A stretch of 64,000 bases of DNA from Collimonas humicola (GTDB taxonomy: Bacteria; Pseudomonadota; Gammaproteobacteria; Burkholderiales; Burkholderiaceae_D). Position 1 is the stretch's first letter; each line of letters begins with the position of its first letter. The position numbers and the translations under genes are program-made. The DNA lies in contig NZ_JAGQEE010000007.1 in NCBI RefSeq assembly GCF_018304945.1, forward strand, positions 62,001 through 126,000, in the 5' to 3' direction. The notes beneath the pieces are model-generated. The model ran no database searches, was not told the DNA's origin, and saw nothing but the letters and a program-made list of their open reading frames with translations. This document shows positions 9,136-16,833 of this stretch, piece after piece.

Positions 9136-9154
9136 ATAAATGATAATCATTCGC
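9136..9154 (-). promoter_or_regulatory. Fur box upstream of the TonB receptor
   Basis: The 19 bases centred on ATGATAATCATT match the classical Fur consensus GATAATGATAATCATTATC at 14 of 19 positions, including an unbroken core of 13. It lies in the AT-rich gap between the receptor and the divergent aldo/keto reductase. Iron-dependent repression of the receptor operon is the expected effect. Confidence 0.82.
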
Positions 9155-9328
9155 AATTATAGTTATGTAATTTCTTAAAAGCTTTTGAAAAATGCCTCGT
9201 TTTGTTTTCGGAGACTGGGACGAATGCCGGCGGGGCGCTCTCGGCAGGGCGGGAAATAGCTCTGTAGAATCGTCCTGCCGGTAAAGCAGGATTTTCAAAG
9301 AGACCATCGTTTAAAGGAACAATCAGTC

Positions 9329-10363
9329 ATGAGTTATCACGCATCAAGCAAGCGCTACGACGACATGCAGTACCGTTTTTGCGGCCGCAGCGGCCTCAAG
9401 CTGCCGTTGTTGTCGATGGGGCTCTGGCACAATTTCGGCGACACCACCTCGCTGGCGCGCCAGCGCGAGATGGTGCATACCGCCTTCGACCTCGGCATCA
9501 CCCATTTCGACCTGGCCAACAACTACGGGCCGCCGTACGGCAGCGCCGAAACCAATTTCGGCCGCATCCTGAAGGAAGACTTGCGGCCTTACCGCGACGA
9601 GCTGATCATCTCGTCCAAGGCCGGCTGGGACATGTGGCCGGGGCCGTACGGCCAGGGCGGCGGTTCGCGCAAATACGTGCTGGCCAGCCTCGACCAGAGC
9701 CTGCAGCGCCTGGGGCTGGACTACGTCGATATCTTTTACTCGCACCGCTTCGATCCGGAGACGCCGCTGGAAGAAACCATGGGCGCGCTGGCGACCGCCG
9801 TGCAGCAGGGCAAGGCGCTGTATGTCGGCGTCTCTTCCTACTCGCCGGCCAAGACGGCGGAAGCGGCGCAGCTGCTGCGCGACTGGAAAGTGCCTTGCCT
9901 GATCCACCAGCCTTCCTACAACATGCTGAACCGCTGGATCGAGCAGGGTTTGCTGGATACGCTGCAGCAGGAAGGCATGGGCTGCATCACCTTTACCGCG
10001 CTGGCGCAGGGTTTATTGAGCGATAAATACCTGAACGGGATTCCGCAGGATGCGCGCATCAACCGCGAAGGCGGCGGTTCCCTGCAGCAGGCGCATCTGA
10101 GTCCTGAGAACCTGGCGCGGGTGCGGGCCTTGAATGAGATCGCCAAGGCGCGCGGGCAAAGCCTGGCGCAGATGGCGCTGGCCTGGGTGCTGCGCGATCC
10201 GCGCGTGACGACGACCTTGATCGGCGCCAGCAGCCCGGCGCAGATCCGGGAAAACGTAGCGGCCCTGGCGCGGCTGGATTTTTCCAAGGAAGAGCTGGCG
10301 GCGATTGATGTGCAGGCGCAGGATGGCGGGATTAATTTGTGGGAGAAGTCTTCCCAAGGGTAA
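9329..10363 (+). CDS. Aldo/keto reductase of the YghZ (L-glyceraldehyde 3-phosphate reductase) type
   Basis: This is a 344-residue NADPH-dependent oxidoreductase. The catalytic tetrad of the family is visible: Asp61 and Tyr66 (HFDLANNYGPPYG), Lys97 (SSKAGW) and His139 (YSHRFDPETPLEETMGAL). The long GPYGQGGGSRKY loop after the lysine is characteristic of the AKR14/YghZ group, which reduces small aldehydes such as methylglyoxal or glyceraldehyde phosphate. A good ribosome binding site (AAGGAAC) precedes the ATG at 9329. The gene ends just before the palindrome at 10406-10467. Its role in this neighbourhood, for example aldehyde detoxification, is an inference. Confidence 0.92.
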   Translation: MSYHASSKRYDDMQYRFCGRSGLKLPLLSMGLWHNFGDTTSLARQREMVHTAFDLGITHFDLANNYGPPYGSAETNFGRILKEDLRPYRDELIISSKAGWDMWPGPYGQGGGSRKYVLASLDQSLQRLGLDYVDIFYSHRFDPETPLEETMGALATAVQQGKALYVGVSSYSPAKTAEAAQLLRDWKVPCLIHQPSYNMLNRWIEQGLLDTLQQEGMGCITFTALAQGLLSDKYLNGIPQDARINREGGGSLQQAHLSPENLARVRALNEIAKARGQSLAQMALAWVLRDPRVTTTLIGASSPAQIRENVAALARLDFSKEELAAIDVQAQDGGINLWEKSSQG

Positions 10364-10405
10364 GCCAGTTTCTTGTGTGCGCAACGGCCACGGCTCCGTG
10401 GTCCG

Positions 10406-10467
10406 TTAAATTGGGGTCAGAGTCGAATTTTTTGAAGAACAAAAATTCGACTCTGACCCCAATTTAA
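10406..10467. repeat. Perfect 27-bp inverted repeat, second copy of the GGGGTCAGAGT palindrome
   Basis: The arms at 10406-10432 and 10441-10467 are perfect complements around the loop tgaagaac, identical to the loop of the copy at 1274-1331. The stem differs only at its base (TTAAATTGGGG against TAAATGGGG), with matching changes in both arms, so pairing is conserved. Like the first copy it fills the gap between two convergent genes (aldo/keto reductase and the GbdR-like regulator), consistent with a terminator role or a preferred insertion site. Confidence 0.92.
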
Positions 10468-10473
10468 TTTGTG

Positions 10474-11490
10474 CTATACGAATGCGGCGGGGTGCCGGTT
10501 TTGGGCTGCGAGAAGTGCTGCCGGGACTGTTGCTTGCTGGCGGCGTTCGGTGCTGGGCGCAACGCTGAATACTTCGCGGTAGGTCTTGCTGAAGTGACAG
10601 GCGGACTGGAAGCCGCAGGCGACGGTGATGCTGAGGATGGACATGTCGGTCTGGCGCAGCAGTTCCCTGGCCTTGCGCAGGCGCAGCGTCAGATAGTAAT
10701 GCGTGGGCGACATGCCCATGTGTTCCTTGAACATGCGCTGCAGCTGGCGCGGCGACGAGTTTGACAGCTGCGCCAGTTCATCCAGCGACAAGGGTTCTTC
10801 GATATTGGCTTCCATCAGCGACACCACTTCCACCATGGCCGGCCGGGCCGAGGTCATGCGCACCGTCAGCGGCACCCGCTGCTGGTCCTTGTGGTCGCGC
10901 ACATGTTCCAGGATGAACTGGTCGGCAATCGCGGCAATCGTGGTTTTCCCGACTTGTCCGGAAATCAGGTTCAGCATCATGTCCAGCGGCGCAATGCCGC
11001 CGGTGCAGGTGATGCGGTCGCGGTCCACCACAAACAGGTCAGGGGCGAACGCAACCGCGGGATAAGAGCGCTTCATCGACGACAGGTTTTCCCAGTGCGT
11101 GGCGCAGGTATAACCGTCCAGCAGTCCGGCTTCGGCCAGCGCGAAAGCGCCCGTGCACAGGCTGCCCAAGGTTATCCCTTGTTGCGCCAGGTTTCTCAGC
11201 AAGTCCAAGGTGGCGCTGTTGATGGCGCTGGCGATTTGGGTGCCGCCGCAGACGAAGACGGCATCGGCAGCCGGGCATTGGTCGGCGCGCATGGTGGTGA
11301 CGGCGAGGCCGTTGCTGGCGCTCACGGGGCCGCCTTCGGGGCTGATGATGGACCAGCGGTAGAGCGGCTTTCCTTCCAGGTAATTCGCCATGCGCAATAC
11401 TTCGATGGCATTTGAAAATGCCAGCATCGTAAAGCTATTGAGCGGCATGAAAGCAAAGTGGGTGAAGGAATTGGAAGTGCTTTGAGACAT
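10474..11490 (-). CDS. gbdR: GbdR-like AraC-family regulator of glycine betaine catabolism
   Basis: This 338-residue protein has a DJ-1/PfpI-like sensor domain (about residues 9-185, elbow LGSLCTGAFALAEAGLLDG) and an AraC-type HTH (about 215-315, LDELAQLSNSSPRQLQRMFKEHMG and ITVACGFQSACHFSKTYREVF). The ATG at 11490 is preceded by GGAGCAGG at good spacing and is preferred over 11508. It is divergent from the glyA-gbcB operon, and the opening (FAFMPLNSFTMLAFSNAIEVLRMANYL) is that of GbdR/CdhR-type activators. In Pseudomonas, GbdR senses glycine betaine and dimethylglycine and activates gbc, dgc and sox genes. That assignment rests on context and similarity, and a second close paralogue lies at 34377-35462. 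Confidence 0.8.
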   Translation of the reverse strand: MSQSTSNSFTHFAFMPLNSFTMLAFSNAIEVLRMANYLEGKPLYRWSIISPEGGPVSASNGLAVTTMRADQCPAADAVFVCGGTQIASAINSATLDLLRNLAQQGITLGSLCTGAFALAEAGLLDGYTCATHWENLSSMKRSYPAVAFAPDLFVVDRDRITCTGGIAPLDMMLNLISGQVGKTTIAAIADQFILEHVRDHKDQQRVPLTVRMTSARPAMVEVVSLMEANIEEPLSLDELAQLSNSSPRQLQRMFKEHMGMSPTHYYLTLRLRKARELLRQTDMSILSITVACGFQSACHFSKTYREVFSVAPSTERRQQATVPAALLAAQNRHPAAFV

Positions 11491-11943
11491 GACCTGCTCC
11501 GTTGGCAAACATCAGCGATGGACAATGTAACGTTGAAATGGCCGAACTAACAAACGCTTTCGGTTGTGCGTCGCAATAAGCATGCCAAGCCGAACGGACG
11601 CCGCCTCGCCATCCGCCGCAGGACCAATTGCCGCCTGGATTCGCGCGGCGCAGGACTATGCTGCCCGGCGTTTCGGATAGCGGGCAATGCGTGATCATCT
11701 GCGTGCGATCGATAGCAATAAATATACAAACGGCCACGTGGCGATCCCGCTTTTTGTGCACGCGATCCATTTCGGCGCAAGCGGCGTCAGCAGGCGTCGA
11801 AAACGGCGCTTGGCTAAAAGTGACAGCAATGTCGCAAATTGAAAGGTTCCCGTCAGATCAAGTCAATAGCGGCCAAAGGCTTGGGAGAAGAATGATGTCA
11901 AGAGTTAGCCCGATTGACGCATCTCCCTTTCCAGGATCTCGTA
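11491..11943. promoter_or_regulatory. Divergent control region between gbdR-like gene and glyA operon
   Basis: This 453-base gap has no convincing gene. It holds two copies of a GTCGCAA motif (11570-11577, gtcgcaat; 11829-11840, atgtcgcaaatt), which also occurs upstream of the choline transporter and the ChoX-like gene and is a candidate binding site for the GbdR-like activators. The 12-mer aatgatgtcaag at 11891-11902 is repeated upstream of sdaA (39313-39324). An AGGA ribosome binding site precedes glyA. No riboswitch fold is recognisable by eye. Confidence 0.5.
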
Positions 11944-13212
11944 ATGACACTTCCCGCATTTTCCCAGTCGCTGGCGGAACGCGACGCGCCGATTAAGCGC
12001 GCTATCGACCTCGAACTGCAGCGCCAGCAAAACCAGATCGAAATGATCGCCTCGGAAAACATCGTCTCGCGCGCGGTGCTGGAAGCGCAGGGCTCGGTGC
12101 TGACCAACAAGTACGCCGAAGGTTATCCGGGCAAGCGCTACTACGGCGGCTGCGAATTCGCCGATCAGGTGGAAACCCTGGCGCTGGAGCGCGTCAAGCA
12201 GCTGTTCGGCGCCAGGTTCGCCAACGTGCAGCCGCATTCCGGCGCCCAGGCCAACGGCGCCGTCATGCTGGCGCTGGTCAAGCCGGGCGAGACGGTGCTT
12301 GGCATGTCGCTGGACGCCGGCGGCCATCTGACGCACGGCGCGCGGCCGGCTATGTCGGGCAAGTGGTTCAACGCGGTGCAGTACGGCGTCAGCCGCGACA
12401 CCTATCTGATCGACTATGAGGAAGTCGAAGCGCTGGCCAGGCTGCACAGGCCGCGCCTGATCATCGCCGGCTACTCGGCCTATCCGCGCCAGCTCGATTT
12501 CGCCCGCTTCCGCGCCATCGCCGACAGCGTCGATGCGCTGCTGATGGTCGACATGGCGCATATCGCCGGCCTGGTGGCGACCGGCCATCATCCGAGCCCG
12601 GTGCCGCATGCGCATGTCGTCACTTCGACGACCCACAAAACCTTGCGCGGCCCGCGCGGCGGCTTCGTGCTGACCAACGACGAAGACATCGCCAAGAAAA
12701 TCAATTCGGCCGTATTCCCGGGCTTGCAGGGTGGCCCGCTGATGCACGTGATCGCAGGCAAGGCGGTGGCCTTCGGCGAGGCGCTGGAATCGGAGTTCAA
12801 GGAATACATCGGCAAGGTGGTCGCCAACGCCAAGGCGCTGGGCGAGGTGCTGCTGGCCGGCGGCGTCGACCTGGTCACCGGCGGCACCGAAAACCATCTG
12901 CTGCTGGTCGATTTGCGTCCCAAGGGCTTGAAGGGTACGCAGGTGGAGCATGCGCTGGAGCGCGCCGGCATCACCTGCAACAAGAACGGCATTCCCTTCG
13001 ATACCGAAAAGCCGACCGTCACTTCCGGCATCCGTCTCGGCACGCCGGCCGGCACCGCGCGCGGCTTCGGCGTCGATGAGTTCCGCACCATAGGCCGCCT
13101 GACGGTAGAGATCTTCGACGCCCTGGCGCGCAAGCCGGAAGGCGATGCCGAGGTCGAGCAAAAGGTGCTGGCTGAAGTACAGGCGCTGTGCAAGCGTTTC
13201 CCTATCTATTAA
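11944..13212 (+). CDS. glyA: Serine hydroxymethyltransferase
   Basis: This 422-residue PLP enzyme interconverts glycine plus 5,10-methylene-THF with serine plus THF. The PLP lysine is Lys232 in the motif [14 protein letters not shown], and other hallmarks are [15 protein letters not shown] and VDMAHIAGL. The ATG at 11944 has an AGGA site at proper spacing; a TTG at 11914 in the same frame is less likely. It heads the glycine betaine operon, so it probably serves catabolism, turning glycine and the released one-carbon units into serine for SdaA, as the glyA1 copy does in Pseudomonas. A housekeeping copy may exist elsewhere. Confidence 0.96.
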   Translation: MTLPAFSQSLAERDAPIKRAIDLELQRQQNQIEMIASENIVSRAVLEAQGSVLTNKYAEGYPGKRYYGGCEFADQVETLALERVKQLFGARFANVQPHSGAQANGAVMLALVKPGETVLGMSLDAGGHLTHGARPAMSGKWFNAVQYGVSRDTYLIDYEEVEALARLHRPRLIIAGYSAYPRQLDFARFRAIADSVDALLMVDMAHIAGLVATGHHPSPVPHAHVVTSTTHKTLRGPRGGFVLTNDEDIAKKINSAVFPGLQGGPLMHVIAGKAVAFGEALESEFKEYIGKVVANAKALGEVLLAGGVDLVTGGTENHLLLVDLRPKGLKGTQVEHALERAGITCNKNGIPFDTEKPTVTSGIRLGTPAGTARGFGVDEFRTIGRLTVEIFDALARKPEGDAEVEQKVLAEVQALCKRFPIY

Positions 13213-13227
13213 GGTAAAGGAGCAAGC

Positions 13228-14199
13228 ATGAGCAACCTCCATCAGCAAAGCCTGGTCATCGACGGCCTGAACATCTCCAAGTGGGAGCGGCCGGTATTCG
13301 AAGACATGAAGAAAGGCGGCCTGAGCGCCGTCAACTGCACCATCTCGGTGTGGGAGAACTTCCAGGGCACGGTCGGCAACGTGGTCGACATGAAGAACCT
13401 TATCCGCGACAACGCCGACCTGTTGACCCTGGTGCGCGGCGTCGACGACATCAAGCGCGCCAAGCAGGAAGGGCGCACCGGCGTCATCCTCGGTTTCCAG
13501 AACGCCCATGCGTTTGAAGACAATCTCGGCTATATCGAAGTGTTCGCAGAGCTGGGCGTGCGGGTGGTGCAGCTTTGCTACAACACGCAGAACCTGATCG
13601 GCACCGGCTGCTACGAGCGCGACGGCGGTCTGTCCGGCTTCGGCCGCGAAGTGATCGCCGAGATGAACCGGGTCGGCATCATGGTGGATCTGTCGCATGT
13701 CGGCGGCAATACCTCCACCGAAGCGATCCTGGCGTCGAACAAGCCGGTGTGCTATTCGCATTGCCTGCCGTCCGGCCTGAAGCAGCATCCGCGCAACAAG
13801 AGCGACGAGCAGCTGAAGTTCATCGCCGACCACGGCGGCTTCATCGGCGTCACCATGTTCCCGCCTTTCCTCAAGCGCGGCAGCAGCGCCAATGTCGACG
13901 ACTATGTGGAAGCCTTCGATTACATCATCAAGCTGGTCGGCGACGACTGCGTCGGCATCGGCACCGATTTCACGCAAGGCTACGGCAAGCCTTTCTTCGA
14001 ATGGCTGACGCACGACAAGGGACGCCATCGCCGCCTGACCGATTTCGGCACGGTGATCAACCCGGAAGGCTTCCGCACCATCGGCGATTTCCCCAACCTG
14101 ACCACGGCCATGGAACGCGCCGGCTGGAAGGAAAGTCGCATACGCAAGGTGCTGGGCGAAAACTGGCTGCGGGTGTTCGGCGAAGTCTGGGCCGCCTGA
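13228..14199 (+). CDS. M19 (renal dipeptidase)-like protein of the betaine cluster, degenerate metal site
   Basis: This 323-residue protein has the peptidase M19 TIM-barrel pattern and corresponds by context to PA5396 of Pseudomonas. Conserved are the histidines in VDLSHVG (His157) and CYSHC (His178), with the usual 21-residue spacing, and Asp in GIGTDFTQG. The N-terminal H-x-D zinc motif of true dipeptidases reads DGLNIS here (Leu14, Ile16), and the bridging Glu of the EGGHA segment is Gln91 (GFQNAHAF). A normal dinuclear zinc dipeptidase centre is therefore unlikely. It sits 15 bases after glyA in the operon. Its true reaction is unknown; a role in betaine, dimethylglycine or one-carbon metabolism is inferred from position. 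Confidence 0.88.
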   Translation: MSNLHQQSLVIDGLNISKWERPVFEDMKKGGLSAVNCTISVWENFQGTVGNVVDMKNLIRDNADLLTLVRGVDDIKRAKQEGRTGVILGFQNAHAFEDNLGYIEVFAELGVRVVQLCYNTQNLIGTGCYERDGGLSGFGREVIAEMNRVGIMVDLSHVGGNTSTEAILASNKPVCYSHCLPSGLKQHPRNKSDEQLKFIADHGGFIGVTMFPPFLKRGSSANVDDYVEAFDYIIKLVGDDCVGIGTDFTQGYGKPFFEWLTHDKGRHRRLTDFGTVINPEGFRTIGDFPNLTTAMERAGWKESRIRKVLGENWLRVFGEVWAA

Positions 14200-14228
14200 C
14201 AGCTCTACCTAAATACCGAGGAGTAGCG

Positions 14229-14753
14229 ATGCAACCACAATTGCCGATTGAAGTCGATGCCGAGACCGGCGTCTGGACTACCGACAAGCTGCCGATGCTG
14301 TACGTGCCGCGCCATTTTTTCACCAATAACCATACCGCGGTGGAAGCGGCGCTCGGGCGCGAAAAATATGCCCAGATCCTGTACGACGCCGGCCACAAGT
14401 CCGCCTATTACTGGTGCGAAAAGGAGGCCCGGCAGCATGGCATGTCCGGCCTCGACGTCTACAAGCACTACCTGAAACGCCTGTCGCAACGCGGCTGGGG
14501 CCTGTTCTCCTTTACCGAGGTCGATGCCGCCAATGCCAGCGCCAGCATCAGGCTGGCCAATTCATCGTTCGTGCTGCAGCAGCCCGAAGCGCAAGGCAAG
14601 CTGTGCTACATGTTCGCCGGCTGGTTCGCCGGCGCCATGGACTGGGTGTCCGACACCACCGGCAATCCGCGCCGCGCGGCGTGCAGCGAAACCCAGTGCG
14701 GCGGCGAAGGACACGCGCATTGCGTCTTCACGGTTACACCGCTTTCCGCCTAG
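14229..14753 (+). CDS. V4R/DUF5943-like protein of the betaine cluster
   Basis: This 174-residue soluble protein corresponds by position to PA5397, between the M19-like gene and dgcA. The fold pattern resembles the 4-vinyl reductase (V4R) domain, and the C-terminus carries a CSETQCGGEGHAHCVF cluster of three Cys and a His, a plausible metal-binding site. The ATG at 14229 has a GAGGAG site. The family is conserved with dimethylglycine catabolism genes, but I know no demonstrated activity. A sensor, a folate- or corrinoid-related accessory, or an assembly role are all open. Confidence 0.82.
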   Translation: MQPQLPIEVDAETGVWTTDKLPMLYVPRHFFTNNHTAVEAALGREKYAQILYDAGHKSAYYWCEKEARQHGMSGLDVYKHYLKRLSQRGWGLFSFTEVDAANASASIRLANSSFVLQQPEAQGKLCYMFAGWFAGAMDWVSDTTGNPRRAACSETQCGGEGHAHCVFTVTPLSA

Positions 14754-14767
14754 GGCCAAAACCGATC

Positions 14768-16831
14768 ATGCGCTATCCCACTTTGTTTTCGCCGCTGACC
14801 CTGAACCAGGTAACCCTGCGCAACCGCGTAGTCAGCACCGCACATGCCGAAGTCTATGCGGAAGCAGGCGGTTTGCCCGGCGAACGCTATATCCGCTACT
14901 ACGAGGAAAAAGCCAAGGGCGGCCTCGGCCTGGCGATCTGCGGCGGCTCCAGCACGGTGTCCATCGACAGCCCGCAAGGCTGGTGGAAATCGGTCAACCT
15001 GACTACCGACAAAGTGATCGAGCCTTTGTCGCGGCTGGCGGAAGCGATGCACCGGCACGGCGCCAAGATCATGATCCAGGCCACCCACATGGGGCGCCGC
15101 ACGGCATGGCATGGCGAGAACTGGCCGCACCTGGTCAGCCCGTCGGGAATCCGCGAGCCGGTCCATCGCGGCAACGCCAAGATCATCGAGATCGAAGAAA
15201 TCCGCCGCATCGTCGCCGACTTCGCCGCCGCCGCCAAGAGAGTCCAGCAAGCCGGCATGGACGGCATCGAGATTTCCGCCGCCCACCAGCAGCTGATCGA
15301 CCAGTTCTGGAGCCCGCGCGTCAACCAGCGCAGCGATGAGTACGGCGGCAGCCTGGAAAACCGCATGCGCTTCGGCATCGAAGTGTTGACGGCGGTGCGG
15401 GAAGCGGTCGGCAAGGATTTTTGCGTCGGCCTGCGCATGTGCGGCGATGAATTCCATGAGGATGGCGTCGATCACGAAACCGCCAAGCAGATTGCGCAGG
15501 CGATGTCTGCCAGCGGCCTGATCGATTTCCTGAGCGTGGTCGGCTCCGGCGCCGATACCCACAACACGCTGGCCAATTGCATGCCGCCCATGGCCTTGCC
15601 GCCGGAACCTTTCGTGCACCTGGCGGCCGGCATCAAGGCAGTGTCCAGCGTGCCGGTGATGCACGCGCAAAGCATACGCGACGCCGGCCAGGCGGAACGC
15701 ATACTGTCGACCGGCATGGTGGACCTGGTCGGCATGACGCGCGGGCAGATCGCCGATCCGTACATGGTGATCAAGATCCGCGACGGCCGCGAAGACGAAA
15801 TCAAGCAGTGCGTCGGCGCCAATTATTGCATCGACCGCCAGTACAACGGCCTCGATGTATTGTGCGTGCAGAATGCCGCCACCTCGCGCGAACAGAGCAT
15901 GCCGCACCAGATTGCCAGCAGCCGCGGACCTAAGCGCAAGGTGGTGGTGGTCGGCGCCGGTCCGGCCGGGCTGGAAGCGGCGCGCGTGGCGCGCGAGCGC
16001 GGCCATGAGGTGGTTCTGTTCGAGCGCAGCGAAGCGGTCGGCGGCCAGATCAACCTGGCCGCCAAGGCGCCGCAGCGCGAACAGATGGCCGGCATTGTGC
16101 GCTGGTTTGACATGGAAACCAGGCGTCTCGGCGTCGACCGCCGGCTGGGCGTCAATGCCGATGAAGCCATGATCATGGCTGAACAGCCCGATATCGTGGT
16201 GCTGGCCACCGGCGGCAGCAACTACACCGGCCAGGTTGCGGCATGGGGCATCGCCGAGGGTTTGTCGGTCAGCTCCTGGGACATTTTGCAAGGGCGGGTC
16301 GCACCGGGCAAGAACGTGCTGGTGTATGACGGCATCAGCACCCACGCCGGCTTCGGCGTCGCCGATTTCCTGGCCAGCCGCGGCAGCCTGGTGGAAATCG
16401 TCACGCCCGACGTCAAGATCGCCGACGACACCGGCGGCACCACCTTCCCGATTTTTTATCGCCGCCTGTATGCCCAGGGCGTGATTCCGACGCCGAACTA
16501 CTGGCTGGACCGGGTCTATGCCGAAGGCGGCAAGAAGGTGGCAGTGCTGCGCAACGAGTACACCGAGCTGCAGGAGGAGCGGGTGGTGGACCAGGTGGTG
16601 ATTGAAAACGGCATCCTGCCCAACGACCAGCTGTACTGGTCGCTCAAGCCGCAATCGCTCAACCGCGGCCAGACCGACGTCCACAAGCTGTTCGCCGCCG
16701 AGCCGCAGCCGGCTCTGTCGGAAACGCTGGGCGACGGCCGTTTCCTGCTGTTCCGGGTCGGCGACTGCATCTCCATGCATAACATCCACGCCGCGATCTA
16801 CGATTCGCTGCGCCTGTGCAAAGACTTCTGA
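14768..16831 (+). CDS. dgcA: Dimethylglycine demethylase subunit DgcA (OYE/TMADH-like flavoprotein)
   Basis: This 687-residue flavoprotein of the trimethylamine dehydrogenase/2,4-dienoyl-CoA reductase family has an FMN TIM barrel (about 1-340, starting MRYPTLFSPLTLNQVTLRNR), an iron-sulphur loop, then FAD/NAD(P)-type Rossmann domains (VVVVGAGPAGLEAARVARERG near 395). With DgcB it oxidises dimethylglycine to sarcosine and formaldehyde. The cluster loop reads QCVGANYC (Cys348, Ala351, Cys354) with Cys366, so the second of the four cysteines of TMADH is replaced by alanine. I used the ATG at 14768, 14 bases after the previous stop; the frame upstream of it overlaps the V4R gene. Confidence 0.93.
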   Translation: MRYPTLFSPLTLNQVTLRNRVVSTAHAEVYAEAGGLPGERYIRYYEEKAKGGLGLAICGGSSTVSIDSPQGWWKSVNLTTDKVIEPLSRLAEAMHRHGAKIMIQATHMGRRTAWHGENWPHLVSPSGIREPVHRGNAKIIEIEEIRRIVADFAAAAKRVQQAGMDGIEISAAHQQLIDQFWSPRVNQRSDEYGGSLENRMRFGIEVLTAVREAVGKDFCVGLRMCGDEFHEDGVDHETAKQIAQAMSASGLIDFLSVVGSGADTHNTLANCMPPMALPPEPFVHLAAGIKAVSSVPVMHAQSIRDAGQAERILSTGMVDLVGMTRGQIADPYMVIKIRDGREDEIKQCVGANYCIDRQYNGLDVLCVQNAATSREQSMPHQIASSRGPKRKVVVVGAGPAGLEAARVARERGHEVVLFERSEAVGGQINLAAKAPQREQMAGIVRWFDMETRRLGVDRRLGVNADEAMIMAEQPDIVVLATGGSNYTGQVAAWGIAEGLSVSSWDILQGRVAPGKNVLVYDGISTHAGFGVADFLASRGSLVEIVTPDVKIADDTGGTTFPIFYRRLYAQGVIPTPNYWLDRVYAEGGKKVAVLRNEYTELQEERVVDQVVIENGILPNDQLYWSLKPQSLNRGQTDVHKLFAAEPQPALSETLGDGRFLLFRVGDCISMHNIHAAIYDSLRLCKDF

Positions 16832-16833
16832 CC

